From: Eustoma russellianum
Lineage: Eukaryota > Streptophyta > Magnoliopsida > Gentianales > Gentianaceae
Length of the DNA: 64,000 bases
Reading direction: 5' to 3'
Assembly (NCBI GenBank): GCA_036186865.1
Contig: AP025065.1
Location: 13,383,192 to 13,447,191, forward strand
The stretch's first letter is position 1, and every line of letters begins with the position of its first letter. The translations under genes and the position numbers were made by a program. This document shows, piece after piece, positions 1 to 10,715 of the stretch. The notes under the pieces were generated by a model. That model was not told the origin of the DNA and searched no databases. It saw only the letters and a program-made list of their open reading frames with translations.

Positions 1-64
1 TGATACCTCTGAGTTTGTTTCTCAAAATGAGCCATCTCAAACGATGAAAGCAGATTTGATAATG
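1..64 (+). CDS. GCN2: GCN2 exon (partial at window start)
   Basis: Codons start at base 2 and end ...KADLIM, followed by donor GT at 65-66. It joins in phase 0 to the next exon, giving LIM-AHLLRLACA, which fits the segment just before the kinase domain in plant GCN2. The left boundary is outside the window. Confidence 0.75.
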
Positions 65-150
65 GTATTCATTCTTCTTTATGATTTCCACCTCTATATA
101 TTTTTTTTTTTTTGCAACAGCTGGTGAGGACTGTACTGTTTTACTTTTAG

Positions 151-237
151 GCACACTTGCTCCGTCTGGCTTGTGCTTCCAAAGGTCCACTAGTTGATTC
201 TCTGCCACAAATCACATCAGAGCTTTACAACCTGGGG
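151..237 (+). CDS. GCN2: GCN2 exon, pre-kinase segment
   Basis: 29 codons, phase 0 at both ends, after acceptor TTTTAG and before donor GTATGG. Reads AHLLRLACASKG...ITSELYNLG, a helical segment upstream of the kinase domain. Confidence 0.85.
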
Positions 238-368
238 GTATGGAGTTTTTGTATTGCTCAAGCTTATTCTCCTGTGTGCGTGTGTTAATTTTCTTATATA
301 TACTTTTGATGTTCTAGTTTGAAGTCTGACTTTACGCTTGAGAGGATAATGAATGAGATTTTTTTCAG

Positions 369-455
369 ATTGTAGGTAAGCGCGCAAGAGATCTAGCTCT
401 CAAACCTTCATCACTTTTTTACAGGACTTTCAGTTTAATCTTTGGTGGGCAGCTG
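369..455 (+). CDS. GCN2: GCN2 exon, pre-kinase segment
   Basis: 29 codons, phase 0 at both ends. It starts IVGKRARDLALKPSS after TTTTTCAG and ends before GTTAGC. The donor is not a strong consensus, so the 3' edge is slightly less certain than the others. Confidence 0.75.
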
Positions 456-568
456 GTTAGCATCTCACCTGACTTGCTGATAACTGTATTTGCTACCCTA
501 ACATTTAGATGAATTCGATTATTTGCTATTCTGCCGTTATTTATGATTCTGTTTCCAATCTGTTATAG

Positions 569-683
569 GTCTCTTCAAAGGCTTCTCCTTTTTGGAGAAC
601 TGCTGCTGAATTTGGAGGCCAGATTTCTTCATCAGTGTCAAGTTCTCGGTACCTCAGTGACTTCGAGGAAATACAGCCCCTTG
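569..683 (+). CDS. GCN2: GCN2 exon leading into the kinase domain
   Basis: 115 nt. Encodes VSSKASPFWRTAAEFGG... and ...SRYLSDFEEIQPL, then one G that completes the first Gly of the glycine loop with the next exon. SRYL.DFEE is the conserved lead-in to the plant GCN2 kinase domain. Acceptor TTATAG, donor GTGTGT. Confidence 0.92.
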
Positions 684-1637
684 GTGTGTAATTTTCTGTC
701 TCTCATTGATACTTAATCTGTTCAATTGAAAGAAACACCGGGCTCTTTACAGTTTTAACTAAAAAACATTTATCTATTTCTTCCTTGAGCTCAAGGGTCA
801 ACTGAGCCTTGTACGAGATTTCAAGTTTCTTTGTTTCATGATGAGCAGGAAAATAGTCAGTCTAGTACGGGATCTTTCTATTTAGTGGAAGCTAGTTTCT
901 GTCCTTTGGTTAAAAAGCCTTGATATGTTTTTTTCTTAAAACTCTAATGTTTATTTATTAGTATGTTTGTTACTGACTAAGATTCCATTAAAGTAATAAA
1001 TAAGATTTCTTTCTTTGTAGACCTTTAGAGGATAGAACAATGTGCACGTAAGGAATATATCGGACTTCTTTTCATCGAAGAATTGTATTTAGTTTTATTT
1101 TGGAAAGGGGTAAGCTTTTTTGGTTAGCATTATGATAGTGAAATATCAAGCCACTTGTATTTTAAGCAAGTTACACTTGCTGGCACTAAATTATTTTTAT
1201 ATCATGCTAGAAAACGCACTATGCCATTTATTTTGAGCAAGCCCTGCTTGCTTTTGCTTACCCCTAACAACCACCTTTGTAGAGTTGCCTAATTTTGCTT
1301 ATGAAAATTTTCGTACAAAAAAATAGTTGAGCTTTTTCTATATGTCCCTTCTTCTGCTCCTTTCATTGAATCCATAGACCACAGTGAGGATACATTCCTC
1401 TTTTGAAGGCATCTTAGCCCTCATTTTACAACTGATATACCGCTAATTCTAATAACTGTGAATCCCATTCCCGAATTCGTTCCGTGTACCGCAACGTATC
1501 AAGTTCCAGGTAAACTTGTTCCATACTCTGCAATTATCAAGTGACGTAGTCAGCTCCTGTTGCTCTCTTTGGGAGTATTATTTAGTTTTATTAGTCGCTC
1601 TCCTTTCCATATGATGTGTGTATGCTTTTCGCGGCAG
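684..1637 (+). other. GCN2 intron, 954 bp, no transposon recognised
   Basis: AT-rich intron with GT at 684-685 and AG at 1636-1637. I see no coding similarity or clear repeat in it. Confidence 0.7.
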
Positions 1638-1755
1638 GACAGGGAGGATTTGGTCATGTTGTGTTGTGCAAGAATAAGCTCGATGGAAGGCAATATGCTA
1701 TGAAGAAGATCCGATTGAAGGAGAAAAGTCCGCCATTAAATGATAGGATATTGAG
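1638..1755 (+). CDS. GCN2: GCN2 exon, kinase glycine loop and ATP-binding Lys
   Basis: 118 nt. Reads GQGGFGHVVLCKNKLDGRQ then YAMKKIRLKEK..., giving the nucleotide-binding loop (subdomain I) and the invariant Lys of subdomain II. It ends with two bases of an Arg codon completed in the next exon. Acceptor GCGGCAG, donor GTCAGC. Confidence 0.96.
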
Positions 1756-2932
1756 GTCAGCATATGCTATACCTTTTTGGCATTGGCTGCATTAATTTAT
1801 GGTGAAATGCATAATATCTCTAAGTTTGAAGCTTTGTGATTTCAGTTATATAATAATATTTACAAAAAAAAAAAAGTGATTTCAGTCATTTGCATTTTCT
1901 TTATTCTTGTTTCTTTGACATTGTTTGAATCACTATATTTTTGTTTGCCCTGATGCGGAAGTATTAATTTGATGTTTTATAATTAAGAGGAGACACCCGG
2001 TAAATTTAAAGTGTTAACAGTTCGCATGGATACTTGGCGGAGATTGTGAATTTTGAAGGTATAACTGCATCAATTTCCTTTGCTGTTATGCTAATCGTAT
2101 ATTCTGTAGAAAGTTTTGACCTAGAATTGCAGTAACGAGATCCTTTTGCTTGCTGCAGTTGCTGTAAAAAACACAGAGTACTGAAGGTGGTTGTTAATTG
2201 TTGCTTCTACATTGTAGTTGCTAATTGATTTATGGGTGGTATGCCTTGGTTGTTTCGTAGTTTCACCTTTAATTTGTCTTGTCTTATTAGGAGAAGCCTG
2301 CGCCGCCCTAACCAGCACGATCTTTTTCTGAACCAAATTGCTGATCTCAAACTTTGTCTCCATTTTCTTCATATGCTTTAGAAACTTGTAGGTGATAGGC
2401 ACAAGCATTTTGACTGCATGTAGTGTCTTATACACCCTCTAGCTGAGCCGAGGTTCTTTTTTGTTTATTTGGATCGAGTTGTTTAGAAAGGATCATAGGT
2501 TGCTTTTGTCAATGGCGATTAAAGTAGACTAGTATATAGACTCTATTTCATAAATTGAGATTGATTGAGCTTATCTCATTCTATTAAATGCTCCCTTTGG
2601 GAACTCCATTTACTGTTGGTGAAATCTCTTCTCAAGCTTAGCTGCTTGTATTCTTTTATTCTTTTCTTTTAATTTTTTCTTCTCATTCCTGAACAGGACA
2701 TTTTTGTGATTCTTTCTTGCTCTTTTAAATTGAAGGGCTTATAAGGTTTCTTCTCTATCATTTTGTATACTATGTCCGTACGCTATTTACCACTTGATTG
2801 AATGTGTCTTCATTAATCATGTGTAAGACAATAGAAGTGTTGCATTGTTTCCTTTCAAGAAAGACTTCAGATGTTGCTGCTAGTGGTAACTAATGACCCC
2901 TATTTTTTGCACTTGGCAAATGATTTCTTTAG
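1756..2932 (+). other. GCN2 intron, 1.18 kb, nothing recognised
   Basis: AT-rich intron. A 104-codon minus-strand open stretch (2121-2435) has no domain I recognise and looks like chance. No LTR, poly(A) tail or duplication is evident. Confidence 0.65.
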
Positions 2933-2987
2933 GGAAGTTGCCACACTATCCCGGTTGCAACATCAACATGTTGTCCGTTACTATCAG
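2933..2987 (+). CDS. GCN2: GCN2 exon, kinase alpha-C helix
   Basis: 55 nt encoding (R)EVATLSRLQHQHVVRYYQ. The Glu of REVATL is the alpha-C helix Glu that pairs with the ATP-site Lys, and HQHVVRYYQ is the family-typical start of subdomain IV. Acceptor TTTAG, donor GTGCTG. Confidence 0.95.
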
Positions 2988-3211
2988 GTGCTGTAATCTG
3001 GAAAATTTTATTTTATCGTCTAAAATCAATTCGTAGTTGATAGCTATGTGCCTGCCAGATATGTTTTTCACCTTTTTGAGCATACTTCTTTACCAAATGT
3101 TGTCGGAACTTGAAAGCTTTACCATACTTCAATCCGCTTCAGTGATCACGTCTTAAACTAGGCCTGCATGTGTTAGTCAGCTGTTAACCAAATTTGATGA
3201 CACTATTTCAG

Positions 3212-3381
3212 GCATGGTTTGAGACTGGAATCCCTGTTTCCTGTGTTGATGCAGCCTGGGGTTCTAGAACAGCTGCAAGTTCCCATTTCAGCTACAGGGA
3301 TGGAAGTTCATATGACAATTTTGGGCCAGACAAAAAGCTTGATTCCACTTATCTGTACATCCAAATGGAATACTGCCCAAG
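3212..3381 (+). CDS. GCN2: GCN2 exon, kinase insert and hinge
   Basis: 170 nt. AWFETG opens it, then a Ser/Asp-rich insert between subdomains IV and V that is normal for GCN2-type kinases, then STYLYIQMEYCPR (hinge). It ends two bases into an Arg codon. The following donor GTTATA opens a 14.1-kb intron; the next exon supplies the missing base and continues TLRQMFES. Confidence 0.95.
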
Positions 3382-3828
3382 GTTATAGCTTTCTGCTTAA
3401 TATGCCTCCCTAAACCACTATCCACCTGCAGTCGGAGAACATTAAATGAGTTGAGAGGAACATGCATGCACTGATGAATGGTCACATGTAGAGTCTGCAC
3501 ACACAAATATTATTTGTTACAGTTATCCTTGTATATTTCCAGAGTAAGTTTTGCTATATGCCCTGTCAGAAGTAGTAGAGATGATTAGATTGATTACCTT
3601 GATTCAATTGAGACTAGCCAATAATATCTCTCTCCCTCAAAAAAAAAAAACATTTTCTCCCCTTCCTCTCTAAAAAAGAAACGGCACACAGCAACAGCCC
3701 CCCCTCCCCCTCCCTCAAACCCCTCAGATATTCTTAGATCAAATAGCCCATCGGCACCGACGTTCAGCCTGGCCGCTCTAATCTTCCGGAACATGGCGCA
3801 ATAAGCGAATCTCATGCGCTTTTAGTCA
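3382..3828 (+). other. Start of the first giant intron, nothing recognised
   Basis: GCN2 intron sequence with an A12 run near 3639 and a C/T-rich stretch near 3700. The overlapping open frames are low-complexity shadows. Confidence 0.6.
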
Positions 3829-5535
3829 TGGATTCAATTGTTCATGTCAAATCTGGTTGGGCTTTCTTACTTAAGCAGGATTTTGTTCCTGAAGAACTTC
3901 TCCCTCTTCTGCCAACATTGAAGTTACGATGGAGGACTACCTTTTGGCATCATTAAACCTCCAACAACTGATGATCCTAAATACAAGTGTTGGAAGACAA
4001 ACAACAACATGATCATGTCATGGTTTATTGGGTCTATAACTTCATTTATCAGTGAAGATTTTCTCATCTATTCCACTAGTGATGAAATTTGGACAGCTGC
4101 AAAGGAGATGTACTCCAAAAAGGACTATATCTTAGAATTGTATGGAAGAGGTCCAATTCCAATATCTAAAACAAGGTGATATGACTATCACTAAGTATTT
4201 CACTCAATTAACCAGGGCCGGGCAACATCTTGATGCTTTTGAAGTCTACACCTGGACTTATGCTGCTGACTCCCAAAGTTACAAAGAAATTATTGAAAGC
4301 AAGAGATTATTCAGGTTCCTTATTGGCCTGAATACTGAAGTTGATAGAGTCAGAGGCAAGATTCTTGGCACTAAGCCATTCTGTAGCCTGGAAACTGCTT
4401 TCTTAATAGTCAGACATGAAGATAGACGCAGGAAACTCATGGTTGACATCATACGTGTATCACTCAGTGAAAGTTCAGCCCTTACAGCCAAAAGAGTTAA
4501 ACTCCAGAACATCATTCAAGCTAACAGTGGAAGACCCTACTGCAATTGTTCTGAAAAATCTTGCCATGCCATAAGTGAGTGCTAGAATTAAAAGGCAAAC
4601 CTACATATAGAAAGGGCAGCACACCACCAGCAAAATCTTGCCATGCCATAAGTTACCAATGCCTTTATGTGCTCAATGAAAGTGCTAAAACAATACTGGG
4701 TTGAGGTAGAGCCACACCCCTATTAAACATTACGCCATCTATAGTGCTCAATTTTAAAACACCTAAACAAGTGTTGTTAATCAGTCATCCTCATGTGACC
4801 CTACTTTATGAGTTGCCTCCTGAAATCTTTGTCTGAGCAGCTTATGTTTATATTCAAGCCCGTAACAGAATCAAACTAGATCCTAAAGCCATAAGATATA
4901 TATTCATAGGCTATTCAGACACCCAAAATGGGTACAAGCGTTATTGTCTTAACACTAGAAAAATGTGTACTACACTATATGTAACTTTCAATGAAACACA
5001 AGCATTTTTTAAAGACAGCACATAATCTAGTTCACGAGAGCAGCTGAAACTTCATTGACCTAAGTAGACACACTCGAGTCTTGACTGATCACTTAAATCT
5101 AGAAATATCTCAGACATAATCCCAAGAGCCACTATCATCCTCTCCAAAAATAGAACCAATTATGTGGGACAAACCTCCTATCACAAAGCTCTATCCCCAC
5201 GAAAATGCATTAGACACCACTTGATCAACCTACCATGACTACTGACCAACATCAACAGTTTGAAGAAAACGTGACTTCTGATCAATATCAAGAGTGTGAA
5301 GATAAGTGTAAAGAAAGTCAAACTTTAGATGATAGGCTTATAACCCTTAGAAAAGGAGTCAAGGAATGCACAAAGCATCCCCTATATAACTTTATGTCCT
5401 ACTCTAAACTCACTCCACGGCTTTAGGCATTTACAGGCGACCTAGGCACTCAACTTATCTCTGAAGACATTCATGAAGCACTGTTAGTACCACATTAGAA
5501 GGAAGCTGTCAAGAAGAAATGAATGCATTAATGAA
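3829..5535 (+). mobile_element. Copia remnant F (gag and pol pieces)
   Basis: Decayed Ty1/copia element with internal deletions and no LTR found. A gag-type start is at 3829. UBN2-like gag sequence runs to about 4585 (MIMSWFIGSITSFI, FLIGLNTEVDRVRGKILG), with a decayed zinc knuckle near 4530. The integrase tail (DPKAIRYIFIGYSDTQNGYK) lies near 4880-4945. A pre-RT block (LRKGVKECTKHPLYNF) lies at 5340-5400 and ends about 5535 before any RT. The pre-RT block closely matches element C (LRKGVRECTKHPLYNF), so F belongs to the same family and keeps the gag that C has lost. Confidence 0.85.
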
Positions 5536-5789
5536 GTAATAGTCATTTTGAATTCAAATTAGGTTCATTAAGGGTGCATATATTATTTCATTATATGCAG
5601 AGATCACATTGATCTCATAGTATATGTTCAAATAGCTTCCAAATATACATAGATTTGTTTGATCCATAGACAGCCTACGGTTAGACTATAAACAGGGCTG
5701 TGTATTCTATTAAGTCAATCAATAATATTGCATCTTCTTCATATCTTTAGCAACTTGAATTCAAAGACTGCCTTTCCTTCAAAGGAGAT

Positions 5790-6915
5790 CAGCAAAAGGT
5801 AACACCTCTACCTTCTGAAGATGAGTATGGGAAAAGCAAAACGCAGGCAGCCGGGGAAATTATCCAAAATTGCAGCGATGGAGGGAGATAGCCTATCAAA
5901 AGAACATTTGACAAATCACAAATCAAAGAAAAGCAAAAACTGCGGCTGGAAATATGGACTCCCACACAAACGCAACCCAGCAATGTAGGAAACACGCTTC
6001 ACCAAAATTAAAGGAAAATTACAAAGAATCAGGCTCCTTGAAACCAACTTGAGAAAATAGGTTGTACAACCAGATTTGAATCATTGGCTAATATGGAAGC
6101 TGACTCAGAGAAAAAACCAAACAAGAAGACATTGATAGTTCAAGTTCTAATGACAAACAGTAATCTCTATGAGGTTAGTGATGTGGAAAACAATTTTGAT
6201 GGATATACTCTAGATTGTAACTCACAGAAGTGTGAAGCCTACTCTGATTTTGATACTTTTATGAGGTTGTGAACACATCAAAAAGGATAGAAAAGAAAAA
6301 AGAAATGACACGCAGCAAGCAACTAGAAAGAAAACAAGTTTCAAAAGTCCCTGAAGCTAAGTCAAAAAGAAGAAAAGAAGAGGTAAAGTGAAAGAACACT
6401 CTCATAACTTGAGGACAGAGGATGATGACGACAATGGGAAAATTGATCATGAACTGGATGTTCATGATGTTAAGAAATATTCAAAGTCAATTTCCTTCAC
6501 AAGGCTAAGGAGACTGTAGTTAAATAACAAACTCAACAACCGGAACTCGTGGTCAACTTGTCTCAGGGCACCGGTGGCAAGTCAATTAAGCAGTATAGTA
6601 GAGGTAGAAGTAGGAAAAGGAGGCCAAAGTAATCTGTTGATAGATTGTTGGCCTTCCTTCTATTTTCTAGTACTAGCTTTCTTAGTAATTGACTAGTACT
6701 GTTTGAAGCAAGATTGCTCTAGCTTTTAGTGTTAGTAGCATTCCAGCCTATATCCTCTACTTAGGGTTTTGAATTGCTTATTTAGAAGTAGGCCCTGCCT
6801 ACTGGTTTGCTAAAATGTATAACGAGCAATTATTTATGATATTGTCTATCGTAATGGCTGCCTTGTATTGATAATTTATTTTAATGAAATTTGAGTGGCA
6901 AAAAAAAAAAAAAAA
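5790..6915 (+). mobile_element. LINE ORF1 fragment with its own 3' tail and poly(A)
   Basis: C-terminal part of an L1-type ORF1, frameshifted: a nuclear/basic segment, the motif RFESLANMEADSE near 6075, then SIKQYSRGRSRKRRP near 6583 and a stop. About 250 bp of untranslated tail follow, ending in a 16-A tract at 6900-6915. No endonuclease or reverse transcriptase sequence lies between ORF1 and the tail. The same SIKQYSRGR end and adjoining tail recur at 45100-45340. Confidence 0.75.
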
Positions 6916-7074
6916 TTTAGACTAACCTTTTGTATTTTTATGTACCACTAATTTTATTTTGCATAACATTATTGACTTGGAGATATCGGCTAAATATGTG
7001 ACATATGCTTTCACCGAAACATACATCTAGGAGTACACACACTCAGCATATTGTCCTTAATTAAGTGATGTCCC
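6916..7074 (+). other. Short unassigned intron segment
   Basis: Nothing recognised between the LINE poly(A) tract and the copia remnant that follows. Confidence 0.5.
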
Positions 7075-7261
7075 TACGAGATTCTGCTGTGGCCATTAAT
7101 TTGCAATTAGTATTACTCATGATCCAATACAACATGATCGAACAAAGCAAGTCAAGCTTGGCTGACACATCAACATGGTCAAACAAAACAAGTCAAGATT
7201 GGCTAACACTTCATGTGTTTTCACACAATATGAGTATCCACATTTCGACTTGCTCATGGAC
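7075..7261 (+). mobile_element. Copia remnant H, left part (RNase H)
   Basis: RDSAVAIN followed, after a frame change, by HDPIQHDRTKQVKL matches the copia RNase H region (compare NPTQHDKSKHVEI in element C). A 41-bp tandem duplication (7130-7170 and 7171-7211) has stretched it. Element A later inserted into it, and the C-terminal end resumes at 16156. Confidence 0.6.
7130..7211 (+). repeat. 41-bp tandem duplication
   Basis: Two direct copies starting CAACATG at 7130 and 7171, differing at a handful of sites, inside the copia RNase H remnant. Confidence 0.9.
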
Positions 7262-7266
7262 ACCAT
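7262..7266 (+). repeat. TSD of element A (left)
   Basis: ACCAT, repeated exactly at 16151-16155 just outside the 3' LTR. Confidence 0.95.
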
Positions 7267-8711
7267 TGTTAGTGTATGTGCCTTAGGCCATGATTTGGAT
7301 ATTTATGTTATACATTTATTATTAATAAAAGAGGTTTTATTATCATTATTGTTGGTTAGTATGTTACACAATTTTGATATATGTCCCTGATTCATTATTG
7401 TTATAGAGATAAAATAATTTATAATCAGTATGAGTATTGATTTGATAATCATGAGATGATTATGTGTATGGTGATACGAATCAATCTCATAGATACTTGT
7501 TAGAGAACAGTGTATTGAATAGACCCATCATGAGATTACTACATGGATTAGCGTCATAAGTAAATCTCATGATAGTCATGTTTTAATCCTTTGACTTGAG
7601 ATTGTCATAGTTTCCAACATAAGGACTATTATATTTTGACATGATCAAACGTTATTCGTAACTGGATAATAATAAAGGTCATGATTGAATGTGATAGAAA
7701 TTATGTAGAGGATATTGAACAATCAAGATAGAATTTGTCCCTCTCTTTCGAGAGAGATATCTTTGGGCCCCTCGATTAGTGAGACTGTGAAATGCATGGC
7801 CGTGCTCAAATGAATTGATAGTGTGATCAATATCATTTGTTTTATCAGTCTACTTAGAGATCGAGTAATCATATGTTTGAACAATATAAGTATGACGCTG
7901 ACCATTACTTATGTTCAAATTAGATATCGTGTGACAGAGGGATTAATGCATGTGCTATTATTAGGCTAATTGGATTGTACTCGTATTAATTGGGTAGTCG
8001 CAATGCCTTGCTAGAGGCCAATTACGAATTGTTGGTTTAATAGAGATTTAATCAACTACCAATTAATATGGGCCTATCGGGTCACACACAAGAATGCGTA
8101 TGGCTGAGATTAATAATATTAATATTGGATATTAATTATTATTATTATTATTAGCGCTTTTAATATTAATAATATTAATATTGGATATTAATTATTATTA
8201 TTATGATTTTCGTTTTTTTGGTGATTATATATATATATATATATATATGCATTATCGGATAATAACGAGAGAATCCGTATCTGATATGGATTTTGAATAT
8301 CCTGATAGAATCCTTATTTGATATGGATTTTGATTGGCATCAACTAATCCGATTGGGACTCGGATTTTGATGTCCATATATGTGTATATATATATCTGTG
8401 TATCTCATATAGAGAAGACAGACGAAAACCAACAGAAAACGAAACCTTAGAATCGTTTTTGTGAAAAACCGAGTTCTTCAGCCGCGCCGTTTGAAAAGCT
8501 CGCACTCCGGGCGGAAGCGTTCGTGTGGATACCGACAGAGGGTGTTCGTGATTTCGTACCTCTTCCATCTGCAGATTTCGAACCTACGGAGGTAATTTTT
8601 TATTTCTTTTGTCGAATTAAACGAACAACATGGATCCTTGGTAGGAAATCGGAGATCAAGTTTTGTTTTTTCGCTGTGCGTTTTGCAGTGATCTCGTTTG
8701 ATTTCCTAACA
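7267..8711 (+). repeat. 5' LTR of element A
   Basis: 1445 bp, TGTTAG...CTAACA, ending before a partial primer-binding site. It contains an internally duplicated ATT-rich block (about 8110-8155 and 8160-8205), a (TA)n run near 8228-8248 and a GC-rich 3' part. A donor-like GAGGTAATT occurs near 8590. Confidence 0.95.
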
Positions 8712-10715
8712 GTGGTATCTTTTTTTTTTAAAAAAAAACTTTTTATTTACGTGTCACTCACTTGTGGCGGAGGAAAACCCTTCTTTCATTTACATCGCTT
8801 TCTATCTTCCTATACTCGTTCTTTGTACACTTTTCTCTCCCTCTCCCTACTTTTCATCTTTCTTTCAGAAATACTACCATGCTAATGCCCATCTCCACAC
8901 ACCTATCACAATTTTTCCTCGTCTTCCTCACTCCTCTCCACCCCCTGCATATATCCGAATTGTGTTTTTTACGTCCCAGCTCACAGCCTGATGCCCCCGG
9001 TACTCCTTTTCATTTAAACGTTTATTTCTTTCCCACCAGATTGAGTATGCAGTCACTGAATTTGCTAGCAGCACCGGATCTCTTTGGAAACTGCTTATGT
9101 GTTTACTGTATCAGAGACACTTGTTGTCTCGTTTAAATCGACTATATCATGCTTATGTGTTTACTGTTTTTCGTATGGCATGATATGTATAAAACAGTAA
9201 TTTGGATTTCATATGATGAGAGAAGAATGTTGTTTTTCAATTTGTTTTCATGAGATGATTTGTTTACGGCGGTAATCGTTTGTCATGTGATGATCAAAAC
9301 CGATTTTGTTTATATTAGATATAATCACACGATATGTGTAAAACCTTATTCGAATCTCATCTGGTGATAGCGGATTGATGTTTTCAATTCGTTTTCATCA
9401 GATGTTATAATTCGAGATTGTTATATGTGATATAAAATTTTCGTTTTTCATGAGATGATCAAAATCGATTATGTTTATATCGATATGAACAACCGATTGA
9501 TGGTTCTGTTTTCGTGTTTCGAAAGACAGATTATCAATTCGATGATGATTCTGATTTCTGGTTTCGGATGAAGATTATCAATTTGATTGATATTCTGTTT
9601 TAATGTTTGCGAATGACAGCAATCGATTCGATCGATGCTTCTATAAGGGTTTACACGTAATCAAAACAGTAAGATCGTTAATATGATTGACGCGTCTGTG
9701 TTATGCATACGCCCTATAGTGCGTTACTGTGACATTAAGAATGTCAATATATATTTATTTGTTATAATATGTTTGTGTAAAATATATTATAATTGTTGAT
9801 GTCTTTGCATGGTGCATAGCATGGCCTCAGGACCTATGTGATTGACTTAGTCATATTTCTGTTTTGGGTTATTATGGCATGCGTGCCGCTGTAGTTTTTG
9901 TTGTATTTAATTATACAAGTAGTTAGGTTTTTCTTTATTATTGTAATAAATGAAGAATCAAGCTACAAAAGTGGTGATGGCGACACACACCAAGGACGAG
10001 TGGATTCCATGGAGATGGAGGCACGAGCTCAAGAGTAGAAGATATGTATCATTGCAAATGTTGTAATAGGAAGTCTTTCACATAGGGTTTCCATTATGAT
10101 CTTCATTTGGTCTCATGAAGATCATATTTAGTTTGACCATGCTATGTCACGTTTACATATTTATCATTTTGTATGAGATGCGTGGATGATATATTATATA
10201 TGCATATAGGATGCTACGATATAATGATATGCAATGCAAGACATAAACTAAGTTGAACCCTCATTAATAATTTAAGTCTTGATGCCATCCATGTCTTAAA
10301 CACCTATTAAAACTGGGATTGTATTAAAGTAGGTATTGCCAAAGCAATGTGCTTTAAACATTCCTAGCTACGTAGGATGAGTAATAGTGCTACTCATATG
10401 TTTAAAATTGGTTAGACTTAATTGAGCTATCAAAACGGTTTTGGGCCCAAGGCATTAGATGGAATCTAACATACAATGATATATGATGTCATTATTCCAT
10501 AAATTCTAAGAGTTACATGAGATGTAATTGGTAAAGAAGTTACCTACCTAAATAACTTAATTTTAAGCGTCATGCCAAAGCTGAGTTTAGAATTAAGTCA
10601 AATATGGATCTCAGCTCACTAAAATATTTCTTTTGAGGGTTATGTTTTAGTGGGAGTTTTATAAATTTTAACCTCATTATTAATAGTGTTACTTTGCATG
10701 TTTTGTAGATCATAA
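8712..10715 (+). promoter_or_regulatory. Long leader of element A with degraded primer-binding site
   Basis: TGGTATC at 8713-8719 matches the first 7 bases of the usual tRNA-iMet primer-binding site, but the next bases are a T run and then an A run instead of AGAGC. The following 2 kb has no gene. It holds loosely repeated motifs around CATGAGATGAT and CGATTNNTTTATAT between 9230 and 9500. A strong acceptor-like TGTTTTGTAG sits at 10700-10709, seven bases before the gag ATG at 10716, which fits a spliced leader. Confidence 0.6.

Noticed and set aside
2121..2435. 104-codon minus-strand frame in a GCN2 intron
   Set aside because: No recognisable domain, composition like AT-rich intron, and no promoter or splice context.
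3594..3815. 73-codon minus-strand frame with a Gly run
   Set aside because: It is the reverse of a C/T-rich stretch and an A run; low complexity only.
8523..9136. Open frames of 75-124 codons in the A LTR and leader
   Set aside because: They cross the LTR end and low-complexity C/T sequence, differ between the LTR copies and have no domain likeness.
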